Of a stretch of DNA of 64,000 nucleotides, positions 25,610 to 34,543 are shown piece by piece. The position numbers and the translations under genes are program-made. The stretch covers positions 258,544-322,543 of the forward strand of contig DF820468.1 of NCBI GenBank assembly GCA_000739535.1. The letters are read 5' to 3'. The stretch comes from Candidatus Vecturithrix granuli (GTDB lineage Bacteria; Moduliflexota; Moduliflexia; Moduliflexales; Moduliflexaceae). Under the pieces are notes generated by a model. The model was not told the origin of the DNA. It saw only the letters and a list, made by a program, of their open reading frames with translations, and did not search any database. The first letter of the stretch is position 1. Every line of letters begins with the position of its first letter.

Positions 25610-27193
25610 ATGATGAAATATTCCATGCTTCGGAACAGCCGCAAAATACTTGCGGCGATTGTGCTGATCCTGAGTCTGCTTATCTTTTTGCAGGGCGGTC
25701 GCCTGGCGGTCGCCCTGTCACGGCCGGTACTCTTTTGGCAGTTTGTCCCTTCTGCCGTAAAATTTATCCTGAATGCCGGAGGGATTGCGGCGCTTGGTTT
25801 TCTGCTCATCGTGCTGTTGACCCTCCTGTTCGGACGCATCTACTGCGCCTGCCTGTGCCCGCTGGGAGTTCTCCAGGATAGTTTCAGTCTCTTTCGTCGT
25901 AAGCCGCGACGCTATACGTATCTTGCTCCGCGCCCGAAACTGCGTTATGGCCTGATCGCGCTGGTCAGTCTGACTACCATAGCCGGGTCGCTCGGACTGC
26001 TGAATCTGCTCGATCCGTACAGTCTGTTTGGGAGAATCGGCAGGCAAATCTTCAAACCGCTTGTCATTCTTGGCAATAACCTCCTGGCTTCCATGCTGGG
26101 CCGGTTCGACATTTATACTGTTCCGCGCCTTGTTCTGCCGCAGTTTTTTCTGGCGTTATTCGTGATGACGCTTGGGATGTTCGGCTTGTTGTTCTGGCTG
26201 GCATGGCGCTATGGCCGCCAGTATTGCAACACACTGTGTCCGGTGGGAACGGTTCTGGGCGTGTTGTCCCGCTTTTCGCTGTACCAGATCCGCCTGTCTG
26301 CCGAGAAATGTACGGCCTGTATGCGCTGTGAACGCCTGTGTCGGGCAGGGTGTATAGACAGCCGCCATAAAACTCTTGATGCGTCGCGCTGTGTGGCGTG
26401 TTTCGATTGCCTGACAGTGTGTCCTGTTGCAGCGCTGACTTATGATCCGATGCTTCCGCACAGAACGACTGCGGCCGTAAACGCTTCACGACGAAAATTT
26501 TTGGTGACATCGATCTCAAGCATCGGGGCAATTCTCCTGGCCGGCTTACCCTTGCGTTCTCTGGCAAAAACTTTCCTATCCTGGGAACAGAGCGTGTTGA
26601 CCCAGGCGGATCCTCTCAGAGATAATATCATCCCGATTGTACCGCCTGGAGCGGGGAGTATTACCCGGTTTGCCGCGAGTTGTACCGGCTGCCATCTGTG
26701 CGTCAGCGTGTGCCCGACCCATGTTTTGCAATTTACAGGGCGAAAATACGGATTCCAGGGCGTCTTACAGCCCACCTTGGATTATCAATCAGGCTATTGC
26801 GACTATGAATGTACGGCGTGCGGACAGGTCTGTCCGACCGGTGCGATTGACTTATTGAGACTGAATGTCAAACAACGTGTCCAGATCGGAACCGTGAAAT
26901 TGATCACGGATCGTTGTATTGTCTATGACCGCAAAGAAGAATGCGGCGCGTGTATGGAAGTGTGTCCGACCCACGCCGTCCACGCCGTAGAACTGGATGG
27001 GTTGCAGCATCCCCAGATTAAGACCGAGCACTGCATTGGCTGCGGTCGCTGCGAATACGTCTGCCCCGTGACTCCGACCGCGATATTTGTCGAAGGTATG
27101 CGCGAACATGCGCAAGCCCTGCCGCCGTTGTATATTGAACCCCCACAAGCCGCGCCGCGAATGCAAGAAGATAGCGATGATTTTCCGTTCTAG
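25610..27193 (+). CDS. Fused NapH-like membrane polyferredoxin with internal Tat-type segment
   Basis: 527 residues. Residues 1-210 hold about five membrane helices and NapH-like CXXXCP motifs (YCACLCPLGVLQ, YCNTLCPVGTVLG). Then come two 4Fe-4S motifs (CTACMRCERLC, CVACFDCLTVCP). An internal twin-arginine segment S293-R-R-K-F followed by a hydrophobic stretch (SSIGAILLAGLP) leads into a NapG-like part with four more motifs (CTGCHLCVSVCP, CDYECTACGQVCP, CGACMEVCP, CIGCGRCEYVCP). It looks like a fusion of a NapH-type membrane quinol oxidase with a NapG-type periplasmic ferredoxin; electron transfer across or along the membrane to the DUF362 protein is inferred. Confidence 0.9.
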   Translation: MMKYSMLRNSRKILAAIVLILSLLIFLQGGRLAVALSRPVLFWQFVPSAVKFILNAGGIAALGFLLIVLLTLLFGRIYCACLCPLGVLQDSFSLFRRKPRRYTYLAPRPKLRYGLIALVSLTTIAGSLGLLNLLDPYSLFGRIGRQIFKPLVILGNNLLASMLGRFDIYTVPRLVLPQFFLALFVMTLGMFGLLFWLAWRYGRQYCNTLCPVGTVLGVLSRFSLYQIRLSAEKCTACMRCERLCRAGCIDSRHKTLDASRCVACFDCLTVCPVAALTYDPMLPHRTTAAVNASRRKFLVTSISSIGAILLAGLPLRSLAKTFLSWEQSVLTQADPLRDNIIPIVPPGAGSITRFAASCTGCHLCVSVCPTHVLQFTGRKYGFQGVLQPTLDYQSGYCDYECTACGQVCPTGAIDLLRLNVKQRVQIGTVKLITDRCIVYDRKEECGACMEVCPTHAVHAVELDGLQHPQIKTEHCIGCGRCEYVCPVTPTAIFVEGMREHAQALPPLYIEPPQAAPRMQEDSDDFPF

Positions 27194-27933
27194 TGCTTGA
27201 TCGATGTGCTGTTGACTGGCCGAGAAACCGGGTTTCTGATGGGCAAAAGAATTTTTCATCATCACGTATATTTTCCCTAATTCAATCTACAACATTAAGG
27301 AGTACATATTCTCCTCCTGGGAGCAGGGCTGTTACGTTCTCGCAAAATATAGCGTCTTGACTCCGCTCGACGTGCGGTGTTCCGGTCATCGAGCGAAGTC
27401 GAGATGACAAACATCTATAGAACTTAACAACCCTGTCTCATGGGAGGGGCAAGGGGTGGGTGCTTGGATCAGAAAATTATTAACCCATGTTACGCGGCCC
27501 CCCTTGTTCCGCCCGCAAGCGGGGGGAAACGGCTCGACCTCCCCCGCTTTTGCGGGGGACTGAGGGGGGCGAACTTAACAGCCCTGCCCGCAAGCGGGGG
27601 AAACGTTCAATGGAACCCTGCGCTGCTCAAGTTGGGCTTCCCCCCGCTTGCGGGGGGATTGAGGGGGGTGGGACGTAACATGAGTTATTAATATTTTCAT
27701 TTTTTTCTTTACTTTTTCGTCCTCTTCAGGCCACATTACGATCCATTGTAGAGGATGTATGCTTTTTATGCGTTGTGTTACAGGGCTATTTGCCTATGAA
27801 ACGTTCGTATGTGCAGGAGGAGCCTCAAGGCCGCCTGCACTCAAATACATTCATATAATTGACGTTGGTTGGCTCGTGTATTTCCCCCATTGCGGAGAGA
27901 TTAACGAATCAATTCGACCGAAGGAGGTGAGGA
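27194..27933. repeat. Gene-free stretch rich in CCCGCAAGCGGGGG repeats
   Basis: Three or more copies of CCCGCAAGCGGGGG-type palindromes and a CCCCCGCTTTTGCGGGGG variant (about 27508-27665), two copies of the GAACTTAACAGCCCTG motif (27418-27435 with one change, 27571-27586) and an ACCGGGTTTC half-palindrome near 27224. The short open frames here are artefacts of the repeats. The last 200 nt before the transketolase gene presumably hold its promoter, but no clear boxes are seen. Confidence 0.7.
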
Positions 27934-28821
27934 ATGAAACAAACGCGGTTTTACGGAGAACCTGATCATGAGCGACTTGCAGCACTGGCATTGCAGTTAC
28001 GTCGAGATACGGTACGCATGATACACCATGCCGGTTCGGGTCACATCGGAGGGGCGTTGGGATTGGCAGATTACATGGCAGCCCTCTATGGTTACGCGCT
28101 GGAGTACGACACGGAACAGCGCGATCATCCTGATCGAGATCGTGTGATTCTCAGCAATGGACATACTTGTGCAGTCTGGTATGCGGCGTTAGCGCGCACG
28201 GGTTTTATTCCTCTTGCAGAACTCAATACCTTCAGAAAGCTTGGAAGCCGGCTGCAAGGTCATCCGGCTCGAAAATCCATGCCAGATATCATTGAAACCT
28301 CAACCGGGCCTTTAGGACAGGGGTTTTCAGTGGCTAATGGCATTGCGCTTTCGATGAAGGCCCGCAATTCTCAGGGAAAAGTCTATTGTATTCTTGGGGA
28401 TGGCGAGATGCAGGAAGGACAGGTCTGGGAAGCGCTTCTCACCGCAGCTCATTATCGCTTAGATCATCTTATTGTATTTGTCAATTATAACAACCTGCAA
28501 ATAGACGGGAAAGTCAGCGAAATCATGAATCTCGCGCCTCTTGCTCCACGCTTAGAGGCTTTTGGATGGAATGTGTATGAAATAGACGGACATGCTCTGA
28601 AAGCGATCACAACGACTCTGAAAGCGGCCAGCAATACAAGAGGAACGCCCTCGATTATCATTGGTCATACGCTTATGGGAAAAGGGGTTCCCTTTATGGA
28701 AAATGACGCAATCTGGCACGGTACCTGCCCATCGGACTCCCAGGCGGCAGCGGCGTTGGAAGCGATTGGAACATCTGAACTCTATGAGGATTTTAGCATT
28801 GAACAGGAGGGAGTTTCATGA
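27934..28821 (+). CDS. Transketolase, N-terminal (thiamine diphosphate-binding) subunit
   Basis: 295 residues, the N-terminal half of a split transketolase. Features: SGHIGGALGLADYMAALYG, GPLGQGFSVANGIALSMK and the thiamine-diphosphate/Mg motif starting G155-D-G-E and ending with FVNYNNLQID. It transfers two-carbon units between sugar phosphates together with the C-terminal subunit encoded next, whose start overlaps its stop (ATGA). AAGGAGGTGAGGA precedes the ATG, a near-perfect ribosome binding site. Confidence 0.95.
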   Translation: MKQTRFYGEPDHERLAALALQLRRDTVRMIHHAGSGHIGGALGLADYMAALYGYALEYDTEQRDHPDRDRVILSNGHTCAVWYAALARTGFIPLAELNTFRKLGSRLQGHPARKSMPDIIETSTGPLGQGFSVANGIALSMKARNSQGKVYCILGDGEMQEGQVWEALLTAAHYRLDHLIVFVNYNNLQIDGKVSEIMNLAPLAPRLEAFGWNVYEIDGHALKAITTTLKAASNTRGTPSIIIGHTLMGKGVPFMENDAIWHGTCPSDSQAAAALEAIGTSELYEDFSIEQEGVS

Positions 28822-29774
28822 CATACACACAAGCAACGCCGATGCGCGAGGCCTTCGGAGCCGCTCTGGTCGAACTTGGAAAAAAGAATCCAAGGGTTGT
28901 TGCGCTTTGCGCTGATCTCACCGATGCGATCAAATTAACACAATTTAAGGAGAATTTTCCTGAGCGTTTTTATCAAATGGGCATTAAGGAAGCCGATATG
29001 ATTGGAACAGCCGCAGGAATGGCTATAGATGGTCTGATTCCATTTGCCGCGACTTTTGCGATTTTTGCAACCAGCCTCGCCAATCAGGCTGTGCGTCTGT
29101 CGGTGGGGTACAATGAAGCGAATGTAAAAATTGTGACCAGTCATGGAGGCGTGTGTGTTGGCGCTGACGGGGCCACACATCAGGCTTTTGAGGACGTTGC
29201 CCTCATGCGGATGATTCCCGGCATGACAGTGCTTGTTCCCTGCGATGCTCATGAAGCCTGGAAAGCCACAATGGCTGCCGCAGGGCTTGACGGTCCGGTG
29301 TATCTCAGGCTTGGACGCATCGCCTCTCCGATTGTCACCTCCGAATCGGCCCCCTTCGTCATTGGCAAAGGACAGGTGCTCAGACCTGGCAATGACGTCG
29401 CGGTCGTCGCGATGGGGATGATGGTGCCTGAAGCTATGAAAGCTGCTGACCAACTTGCCGAGGAGGGCCTCTCGGTTCGGGTGATCAACATGAGTACCGT
29501 GAAACCGCTTGACACGGAAATTCTCACCGCCACCGCAAAAGAATGCGGGTGTCTGGTGACTGTTGAAGAACATTCTGTCCTGGGCGGCTTGGGAAGCGCC
29601 TGTGCAGAATACCTCACCCAGGAATATCCGATCCGGGTCGCACGGGTCGGTGTATTGGATACCTTTGGTGAATCCGGAGAACCGGCAGAGATTTTGAAGA
29701 AGTATAAACTCGACACAGAAACAATCATAACAACAATCAAAAACGTCTTTTCACAAAAAAGGAGAATGTCATGA
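28818..29774 (+). CDS. Transketolase, C-terminal subunit
   Basis: 318 residues, pyrimidine-binding and C-terminal domains. The catalytic glutamate region is YQMGIKEADMIGTAAGMA; GGVCVGADGATHQAFEDVAL and the C-terminal TVEEHSVLGGLGSACAEYL fit transketolase/DXS-like C halves. Both ends overlap neighbours by 4 nt (ATGA), so it is translationally coupled to the N-terminal subunit and to the sugar-binding protein downstream. This ties the two-carbon transfer step to uptake of one sugar, probably one entering the pentose phosphate pool (inference). Confidence 0.95.
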   Translation: MTYTQATPMREAFGAALVELGKKNPRVVALCADLTDAIKLTQFKENFPERFYQMGIKEADMIGTAAGMAIDGLIPFAATFAIFATSLANQAVRLSVGYNEANVKIVTSHGGVCVGADGATHQAFEDVALMRMIPGMTVLVPCDAHEAWKATMAAAGLDGPVYLRLGRIASPIVTSESAPFVIGKGQVLRPGNDVAVVAMGMMVPEAMKAADQLAEEGLSVRVINMSTVKPLDTEILTATAKECGCLVTVEEHSVLGGLGSACAEYLTQEYPIRVARVGVLDTFGESGEPAEILKKYKLDTETIITTIKNVFSQKRRMS

Positions 29775-30994
29775 AAAAATGTCTGATGATATGTCTGGTA
29801 ATGTTCGTTTCTCTCGTCATGGCGACCGGCATGGTGTCTGCGGATCAGGTAGTCAAATTTTGGTATCATTTTGACGACCCTGAAACTGCGTTAAACCCGT
29901 TGATTCAAAAATTTGAATCGGAAAATCCGGGAATCCGCATTGAAGCGGAACGCATTGCGTGGGATGTGTATAACCAAAAACTCTTAACAGCAATCGCCGG
30001 AGGGTTTCCGCCTGATGTCGCGCAGGTGAAACTGTGGTGGCAGCCCCAATTGGTCAGCATGAAGGCCCTGCTTCCACTTGACGATTATATTGCTAAGTGG
30101 CCCGGAAAAGATGATGTCTTTGATCGGGTGTGGGAACTCACCAAATATTCCGATGGTCATCAATATTACATGCCTCTCCAGATGGTCATCTTGTACCTGT
30201 ACTATCGGGTTGACATGTTTCAGGAACTTGGACTCGAAGTGCCGAAAACCCGTGAAGAATTTCTTGAGGCCGCGAAAAAGCTGACACGCGACACGAACGG
30301 AGACGGAGAGATTGATGTGTATGGTTTCGGTATTCGCGGCGCTCGCGGCGGTCACGATTGGTGGGGAACATTTGTTCTTTCAAGCGGCGCGCAATTTTTT
30401 GATGAAAACGGCAATTCCGGTCTGACCACTCCCGAAGCTATCGCTGCCAATCAGTGGTTCATCGATCTGTATCGCGTGCATAAAGTCAGCCCTCCGACCA
30501 CACCAAGCGATGGATTTAAGGAAATTATCGCCAATATGGCCTCCGGTCGAACAGCGATGACGATCCACCATTTAGGAAGCGCGGCTCAGTTAGAAGAAGC
30601 TCTGGGAGATAAAATCTCCGCCGCTCCGGTTCCCAAAGGAACGAAAGGGTACTGGACTTCGTTCGGAGATGAGGAAAACGCCGTATTTGCAGCCACAAAA
30701 GTCCCTGATGCTGCCTTCAAATGGGCTTCTTTTCTTGCAGAAGCCGAAAATAACGCCATCTGGCAGAAATCAAGCGGTCAGGTTTCCATCAATAAAAGTA
30801 ATGCGTCTGCCGATGCCAATAGATTCCTGAAAGCGACAACAGATTCTTCGGATTTCGCCGGCGTTCTTCCCGCGCATGTTAAAACGGCGGAATTTGTTGA
30901 ATCTCTCTGGCCGGCCCTTATGCAGCAGGCCTTTGCCGGTCAAATCAGCAGCGAAGAAATGATGCAGAAAATCGCAGACCATTTTGCTGAGTAA
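29771..30994 (+). CDS. Sugar ABC transporter substrate-binding protein
   Basis: 407 residues, periplasmic. Signal peptide about 1-24 (CLMICLVMFVSLVMATG, cleavage near VSA-D). The mature part begins QVVKFWYHFDDPETALNPLI, with IQKFESENPGIRIEAERIAW and DGHQYYMPLQMVILYLYYR typical of family 1 binding proteins. It overlaps the transketolase stop by 4 nt; AAAGGAGA lies inside that gene as ribosome binding site. Two permease genes follow after a 285-nt gap with hairpins. Confidence 0.93.
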   Translation: MKKCLMICLVMFVSLVMATGMVSADQVVKFWYHFDDPETALNPLIQKFESENPGIRIEAERIAWDVYNQKLLTAIAGGFPPDVAQVKLWWQPQLVSMKALLPLDDYIAKWPGKDDVFDRVWELTKYSDGHQYYMPLQMVILYLYYRVDMFQELGLEVPKTREEFLEAAKKLTRDTNGDGEIDVYGFGIRGARGGHDWWGTFVLSSGAQFFDENGNSGLTTPEAIAANQWFIDLYRVHKVSPPTTPSDGFKEIIANMASGRTAMTIHHLGSAAQLEEALGDKISAAPVPKGTKGYWTSFGDEENAVFAATKVPDAAFKWASFLAEAENNAIWQKSSGQVSINKSNASADANRFLKATTDSSDFAGVLPAHVKTAEFVESLWPALMQQAFAGQISSEEMMQKIADHFAE

Positions 30995-31037
30995 GTGCTG
31001 TCATACTCAATGAATTAATATGATAGCCCCGCCATCC

Positions 31038-31070
31038 AGACCTGACAGGTGTTCAACACCTGTCAGGTCT
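31038..31070. repeat. Perfect palindrome after the binding-protein gene
   Basis: Arms AGACCTGACAGGTGTT and AACACCTGTCAGGTCT with one base between. Such a hairpin can protect the 3' end of the binding-protein message and raise its level over the permeases. Confidence 0.8.
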
Positions 31071-31194
31071 TGTGCAAACGCGCTTTTTTTTCATAAATCT
31101 TATTGAGAGCTTCTCATGACCTTCAAGAAAAAATAACCAGGATACAGTCAATTGAAGAGAAGATGTCATGAACTGACGGCTCCCCCGACTAATG

Positions 31195-31258
31195 AAAATC
31201 AGGCTCGTAGTAGCCGCTTCAGCGGCGTGAAGAAACGCTAAAGCGTTTACTACAAACA
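31195..31258. repeat. CGTAGTAGC/GCTAAAGCG element, forward copy
   Basis: Contains inner palindromes GCCGCTTCAGCGGC and AAACGCTAAAGCGTTT. A copy about 90% alike lies in opposite orientation at 62857-62921. A half-related sequence lies at 40716-40740. Confidence 0.8.
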
Positions 31259-31279
31259 GGTATTTCCAGAGGAGCAAAC

Positions 31280-32176
31280 ATGGGTCAACCTGCTGTAAAA
31301 TCGAAAAGAGATATCTTCCCCTATGCTCTTGTGTCTCCAGCCTTGATCGCGACGATAGCGATTATTTTTATCCCCATGTTCCGTACGATCAGCTATAGTT
31401 TCATGAATTACATCCTCTATAAGCCTGACGACAAAGCCTTTAACGGGGCAGCCAATTACATTCAGGCTATGAACGATTCCGTCTTTTGGAGTTCCTTTCT
31501 CCATACCATCATCTGGATCGTCGGAATTATCAGCTTCCAATTTCTGCTTGGCCTGGCGACGGCAATCTTGCTCAACAGGAGCTTTCCATTCAGAGGTCTC
31601 GCACGTTCTCTGATTCTGATTCCCTGGGTCACGCCCAGCGTTATCACCGCCCTTATGTGGCGTTGGATGTATGATGGCAATTATGGAGTGATCAATCAAT
31701 TGCTTGTACAAGCCAGGCTGATTGAGCGTTTTATTCCCTGGTTAGCCAACAGTTCCACCGCCTTACTCGCCATTATTATCGCTTTGATCTGGCAAGGGTT
31801 TCCTTTTTTTGCCATCATGCTGCTTGCCGGCCTTCAAGCGATTCCGCAGGAAATCTATGAAGCTTCCGAGATCGACGGAGCAAGCCCCTGGCAAATCTTT
31901 CTGAGGATTACGCTCCCCTTGCTTCGTCCTGTTATTTTTACGACCATCCTGCTCCGGACGATTTGGGTCGCCAATTCTTTGGACGTGATTATTATCATGA
32001 CCGGTGGAGGCCCTGGATACAGCACCTATACCTTGCCGGTGTATTCCTATGTCAAGGCCTATAAAGGCATGGATTTCGGTTATTCCTCTGCCTTAGCGGT
32101 CATTCTGACCATCTTTATCATGATTTTCGTATCCAGTTATATTCGAAAAATACTCCGAGTAGAGGCGTCATCATGA
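31280..32176 (+). CDS. Sugar ABC transporter permease, MalF/UgpA type
   Basis: 298 residues. Helix 1 is ALVSPALIATIAIIFIPMF; the EAA loop is EASEIDGASPWQIFLRITLP. PWVTPSVITALMWRWMYDGN is the conserved loop before it. Its last codons overlap the start of the second permease (ATGA). AGAGGAG precedes the ATG. Confidence 0.94.
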   Translation: MGQPAVKSKRDIFPYALVSPALIATIAIIFIPMFRTISYSFMNYILYKPDDKAFNGAANYIQAMNDSVFWSSFLHTIIWIVGIISFQFLLGLATAILLNRSFPFRGLARSLILIPWVTPSVITALMWRWMYDGNYGVINQLLVQARLIERFIPWLANSSTALLAIIIALIWQGFPFFAIMLLAGLQAIPQEIYEASEIDGASPWQIFLRITLPLLRPVIFTTILLRTIWVANSLDVIIIMTGGGPGYSTYTLPVYSYVKAYKGMDFGYSSALAVILTIFIMIFVSSYIRKILRVEASS

Positions 32177-33006
32177 AAAAAACGAGCTCGTTCAAAACCT
32201 GGGTTGGGCTGTATCTGCCTGTCGTACTAATCGTCTTTTTTGCTATTGGACCCTATCTTTGGACCTTCATTTCATCAATTACCCCAGAAAATGAACTGTA
32301 CATGAAAGAATTTCACTATTTCCCCGCAAATCCGACGACTGAGAATTATACCCGGCTTTTTACAAAACTCAGTTTTCAAACCAATATGCGGGACAGTCTG
32401 ATTATCGCACTAAGCACCGCTGTTGTCGGCTTGATATTGACCGTTCCGGCAAGCTACAGTTTTTCGCGCTTCATCTTCAAAGGCAGAAAAATCCTCTTGA
32501 TGCAGTTTCTTGTGATCAACATGTTTCCGATCATGCTCCTCATCATCCCGCTGTTTATTATGATGAGAATCCTGAGTCTTATGGATACCTACTTTGCCCT
32601 TATTATTGCCTACTCGACCTTTACGATCCCTTTCAGTGTGTGGATGCTGACCAGTTTCTTTAATGCGATTCCTACGGATCTGGATAAAGCCGCTCAAATT
32701 GACGGCTGCTCAAAGATCGGCGCCATGCTTCGCGTGGTGCTGCCGATTGCCATGCCAGGTGTGCTTTCAACCGGGATCTATATTTTTATTACCGCCTGGA
32801 ACGAATTTCTTTATGCCGCGATCCTGACCAACAGCAATGTTCGCACAATTCCGGTCGCTCTTCAGAACATGATCGGAGAATATCAGATCGAGTGGGGCTT
32901 ATTGACGGCCGGAGGAGTTATAAGCGCTCTTCCGGTGATCGTGTTATTTTTCTTCATCCAACAGCAATTGATCTCAGGCATGACAGCCGGGTCTGTGAAA
33001 GGTTAA
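32173..33006 (+). CDS. Sugar ABC transporter permease, MalG type
   Basis: 277 residues, about six helices. The EAA loop is KAAQIDGCSKIGAMLRVVLP; the end IQQQLISGMTAGSVKG is typical. Last gene of the transketolase - importer operon; no ATPase gene follows, so a shared ATPase is assumed. Confidence 0.94.
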   Translation: MKKTSSFKTWVGLYLPVVLIVFFAIGPYLWTFISSITPENELYMKEFHYFPANPTTENYTRLFTKLSFQTNMRDSLIIALSTAVVGLILTVPASYSFSRFIFKGRKILLMQFLVINMFPIMLLIIPLFIMMRILSLMDTYFALIIAYSTFTIPFSVWMLTSFFNAIPTDLDKAAQIDGCSKIGAMLRVVLPIAMPGVLSTGIYIFITAWNEFLYAAILTNSNVRTIPVALQNMIGEYQIEWGLLTAGGVISALPVIVLFFFIQQQLISGMTAGSVKG

Positions 33007-33770
33007 GTACCTGGTCAAAATTATTTTTATACGCCGCGAAGACACGAAGACACAAAGAATCGCGATGAAAAGATACGGCTCTTTGATCATTCCGGTGATC
33101 AGGAGTGGCAAAGCTCGTCTTTGCCGTCCACAGTTTCGGCAAAGACGAGCTTTGCCACTCCCGATCACGGGAATTCACAGAGAACCAAAGATGCTTCGTG
33201 CCTTCATGGCAAAATGAGCAGATAATTGTGTCTGACTACTTAGTAAAGAGTTTCGGAAATACGTACACATCGTTCACGCCTTGAGAGCACGACAACAGCG
33301 GATAGGAGGCATCAACGGATAGGCGTCGGCGCCCTCCCATCCGAAGATTCCTCCCATTCGCTGTTGTCTTCCTGTCATGGACTGAACCGTGTGTCCATAT
33401 TTACGAAACGCTGTAATATAGCTTGTCGGGCGCTCTCACTGTTGGGTTCAGCCTTTAAGGTTGACAAATCTCCCAATTCATATAAGCTTGTCCTGAGTAG
33501 CAACAAGGAGTCATCGAATGACACGAATACAACGAATGTGATGCGCGCACGGATGAAAATCACGGTGTCGCGCGAAAAGGAATTTCGTATGACATCTCAA
33601 TTTACATGGGAGAATAACTACACAAAATGATATTCTTGCAATTCTATGCTTGTGAGAGATGATGAATCAGAGAGATGTGGTCTTGTGAGGAAGATTTGAG
33701 AAAACAAATACGATCAGAGAGATTATAGAGCAGGATACAGAGAATGAGGGCGACTGCACGGCATTAACGA
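33007..33770. repeat. Gene-free stretch with nested inverted repeats
   Basis: An inner near-perfect inverted repeat (33092-33126 with 33137-33170, core GGAGTGGCAAAGCTCGTC) sits within weaker outer arms (CGCGAAGACACGAAG near 33032-33046, CTTCGTGCCTTC near 33194-33206). A second inverted repeat, GACAACAGCGGATAGG / CCCATTCGCTGTTGTC (33291-33368), belongs to the family at 35787-35920. No gene seen in 33370-33770. Confidence 0.7.
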
Positions 33771-34040
33771 ATGAAACATTATAATTGGAACACAGACAAA
33801 AATGAGCAACTGATAAAAGAACGGGGCGTTTCGTTCGAACATGTGGTGATTCTTCTCAAAGAAGGGCATATTCTGGACGTAATTATTCATCCTAATCAGG
33901 AACGCTATCCGGGGCAGCGCATGTTTATTTTGGAAATCAATAACTATTGCTATCTCGTGCCTTATGTGGAAAACGACGACGAAGTCTTTTTAAAAACAAT
34001 CATTCCAAGCCGGAAGGCGACAAAGAAATATTTAGGGTAA
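33771..34040 (+). CDS. BrnT-like toxin of a type II toxin-antitoxin pair
   Basis: 89 residues. HYNWNTDKNEQLIKERGVSF matches the F-x-W-x(3)K-x(3)N-x(2)KHGVSFE start of BrnT RelE-fold ribonucleases in outline, and LKTIIPSRKATKKYL is the typical C-terminal basic motif. The match is family-like rather than exact. The antitoxin-like gene starts 5 nt after the stop, the usual brnTA order. Confidence 0.75.
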   Translation: MKHYNWNTDKNEQLIKERGVSFEHVVILLKEGHILDVIIHPNQERYPGQRMFILEINNYCYLVPYVENDDEVFLKTIIPSRKATKKYLG

Positions 34041-34044
34041 TGTC

Positions 34045-34326
34045 ATGAAACATCCACCACTTAACCAGGAAGAACAGGATTGGCTTGATTCTTATGAACG
34101 TGATGAATGGGTTTCGATAAACAACGCCGAGACGCGAAAAAAATATCAAGCGATCGCTCAGTCAACGTTACATGCAGAACGGCAGGTCAAGATTAGTCTC
34201 TCGGAACGGGATTGGACGTTAATTCAGGAAAAAGCCATGAGGGAAGGGCTGTCGTATCAAGCCTTTATGAGAAGCGTGTTACATAAATACATCACTGGCA
34301 GATTGACAGAACATCCTGGCACGTAA
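34045..34326 (+). CDS. CopG/ribbon-helix-helix-like antitoxin (BrnA role)
   Basis: 93 residues. The C-terminal segment RQVKISLSERDWTLIQEKA then REGLSYQAFMRSVLHKYI has the strand-helix-helix pattern of ribbon-helix-helix antitoxins; the N-terminal acidic half would wrap the toxin. It probably represses its own operon. GTAATG links it to the upstream toxin gene. Confidence 0.75.
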   Translation: MKHPPLNQEEQDWLDSYERDEWVSINNAETRKKYQAIAQSTLHAERQVKISLSERDWTLIQEKAMREGLSYQAFMRSVLHKYITGRLTEHPGT

Positions 34327-34543
34327 CTGAAGAATGATTGACCCGTTCTGCCATGCGAAATGATGCGGGACGCCGCGTTATCCTTACTCCTGGGCGCAAG
34401 AGCGGCTCTTCGCTCGGTGTTTTTCTTTGCCATGAAGACGCATCTGGCGGCGAATACTTTCTTTCTGCAAACCGCCAATCCGTCCTAAGAAATGTATTCT
34501 TGCTTATATATCAATTCCTGTAGTTTCAAGGAGGAAGGGGATT

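Noticed and set aside
27508..27665. CRISPR-like spacing of CCCGCAAGCGGGGG units
   Set aside because: Few units, uneven spacing, inter-repeat sequence of different length, no cas genes.
27440..27691. Open frames in the CCCGCAAGCGGGGG repeats
   Set aside because: The translation simply repeats the palindrome units (PPASGG, RKRG); not a gene.
33364..33630. 88-codon frame upstream of the toxin-antitoxin pair
   Set aside because: Starts in an inverted repeat, odd composition, no ribosome binding site, no recognisable domain.
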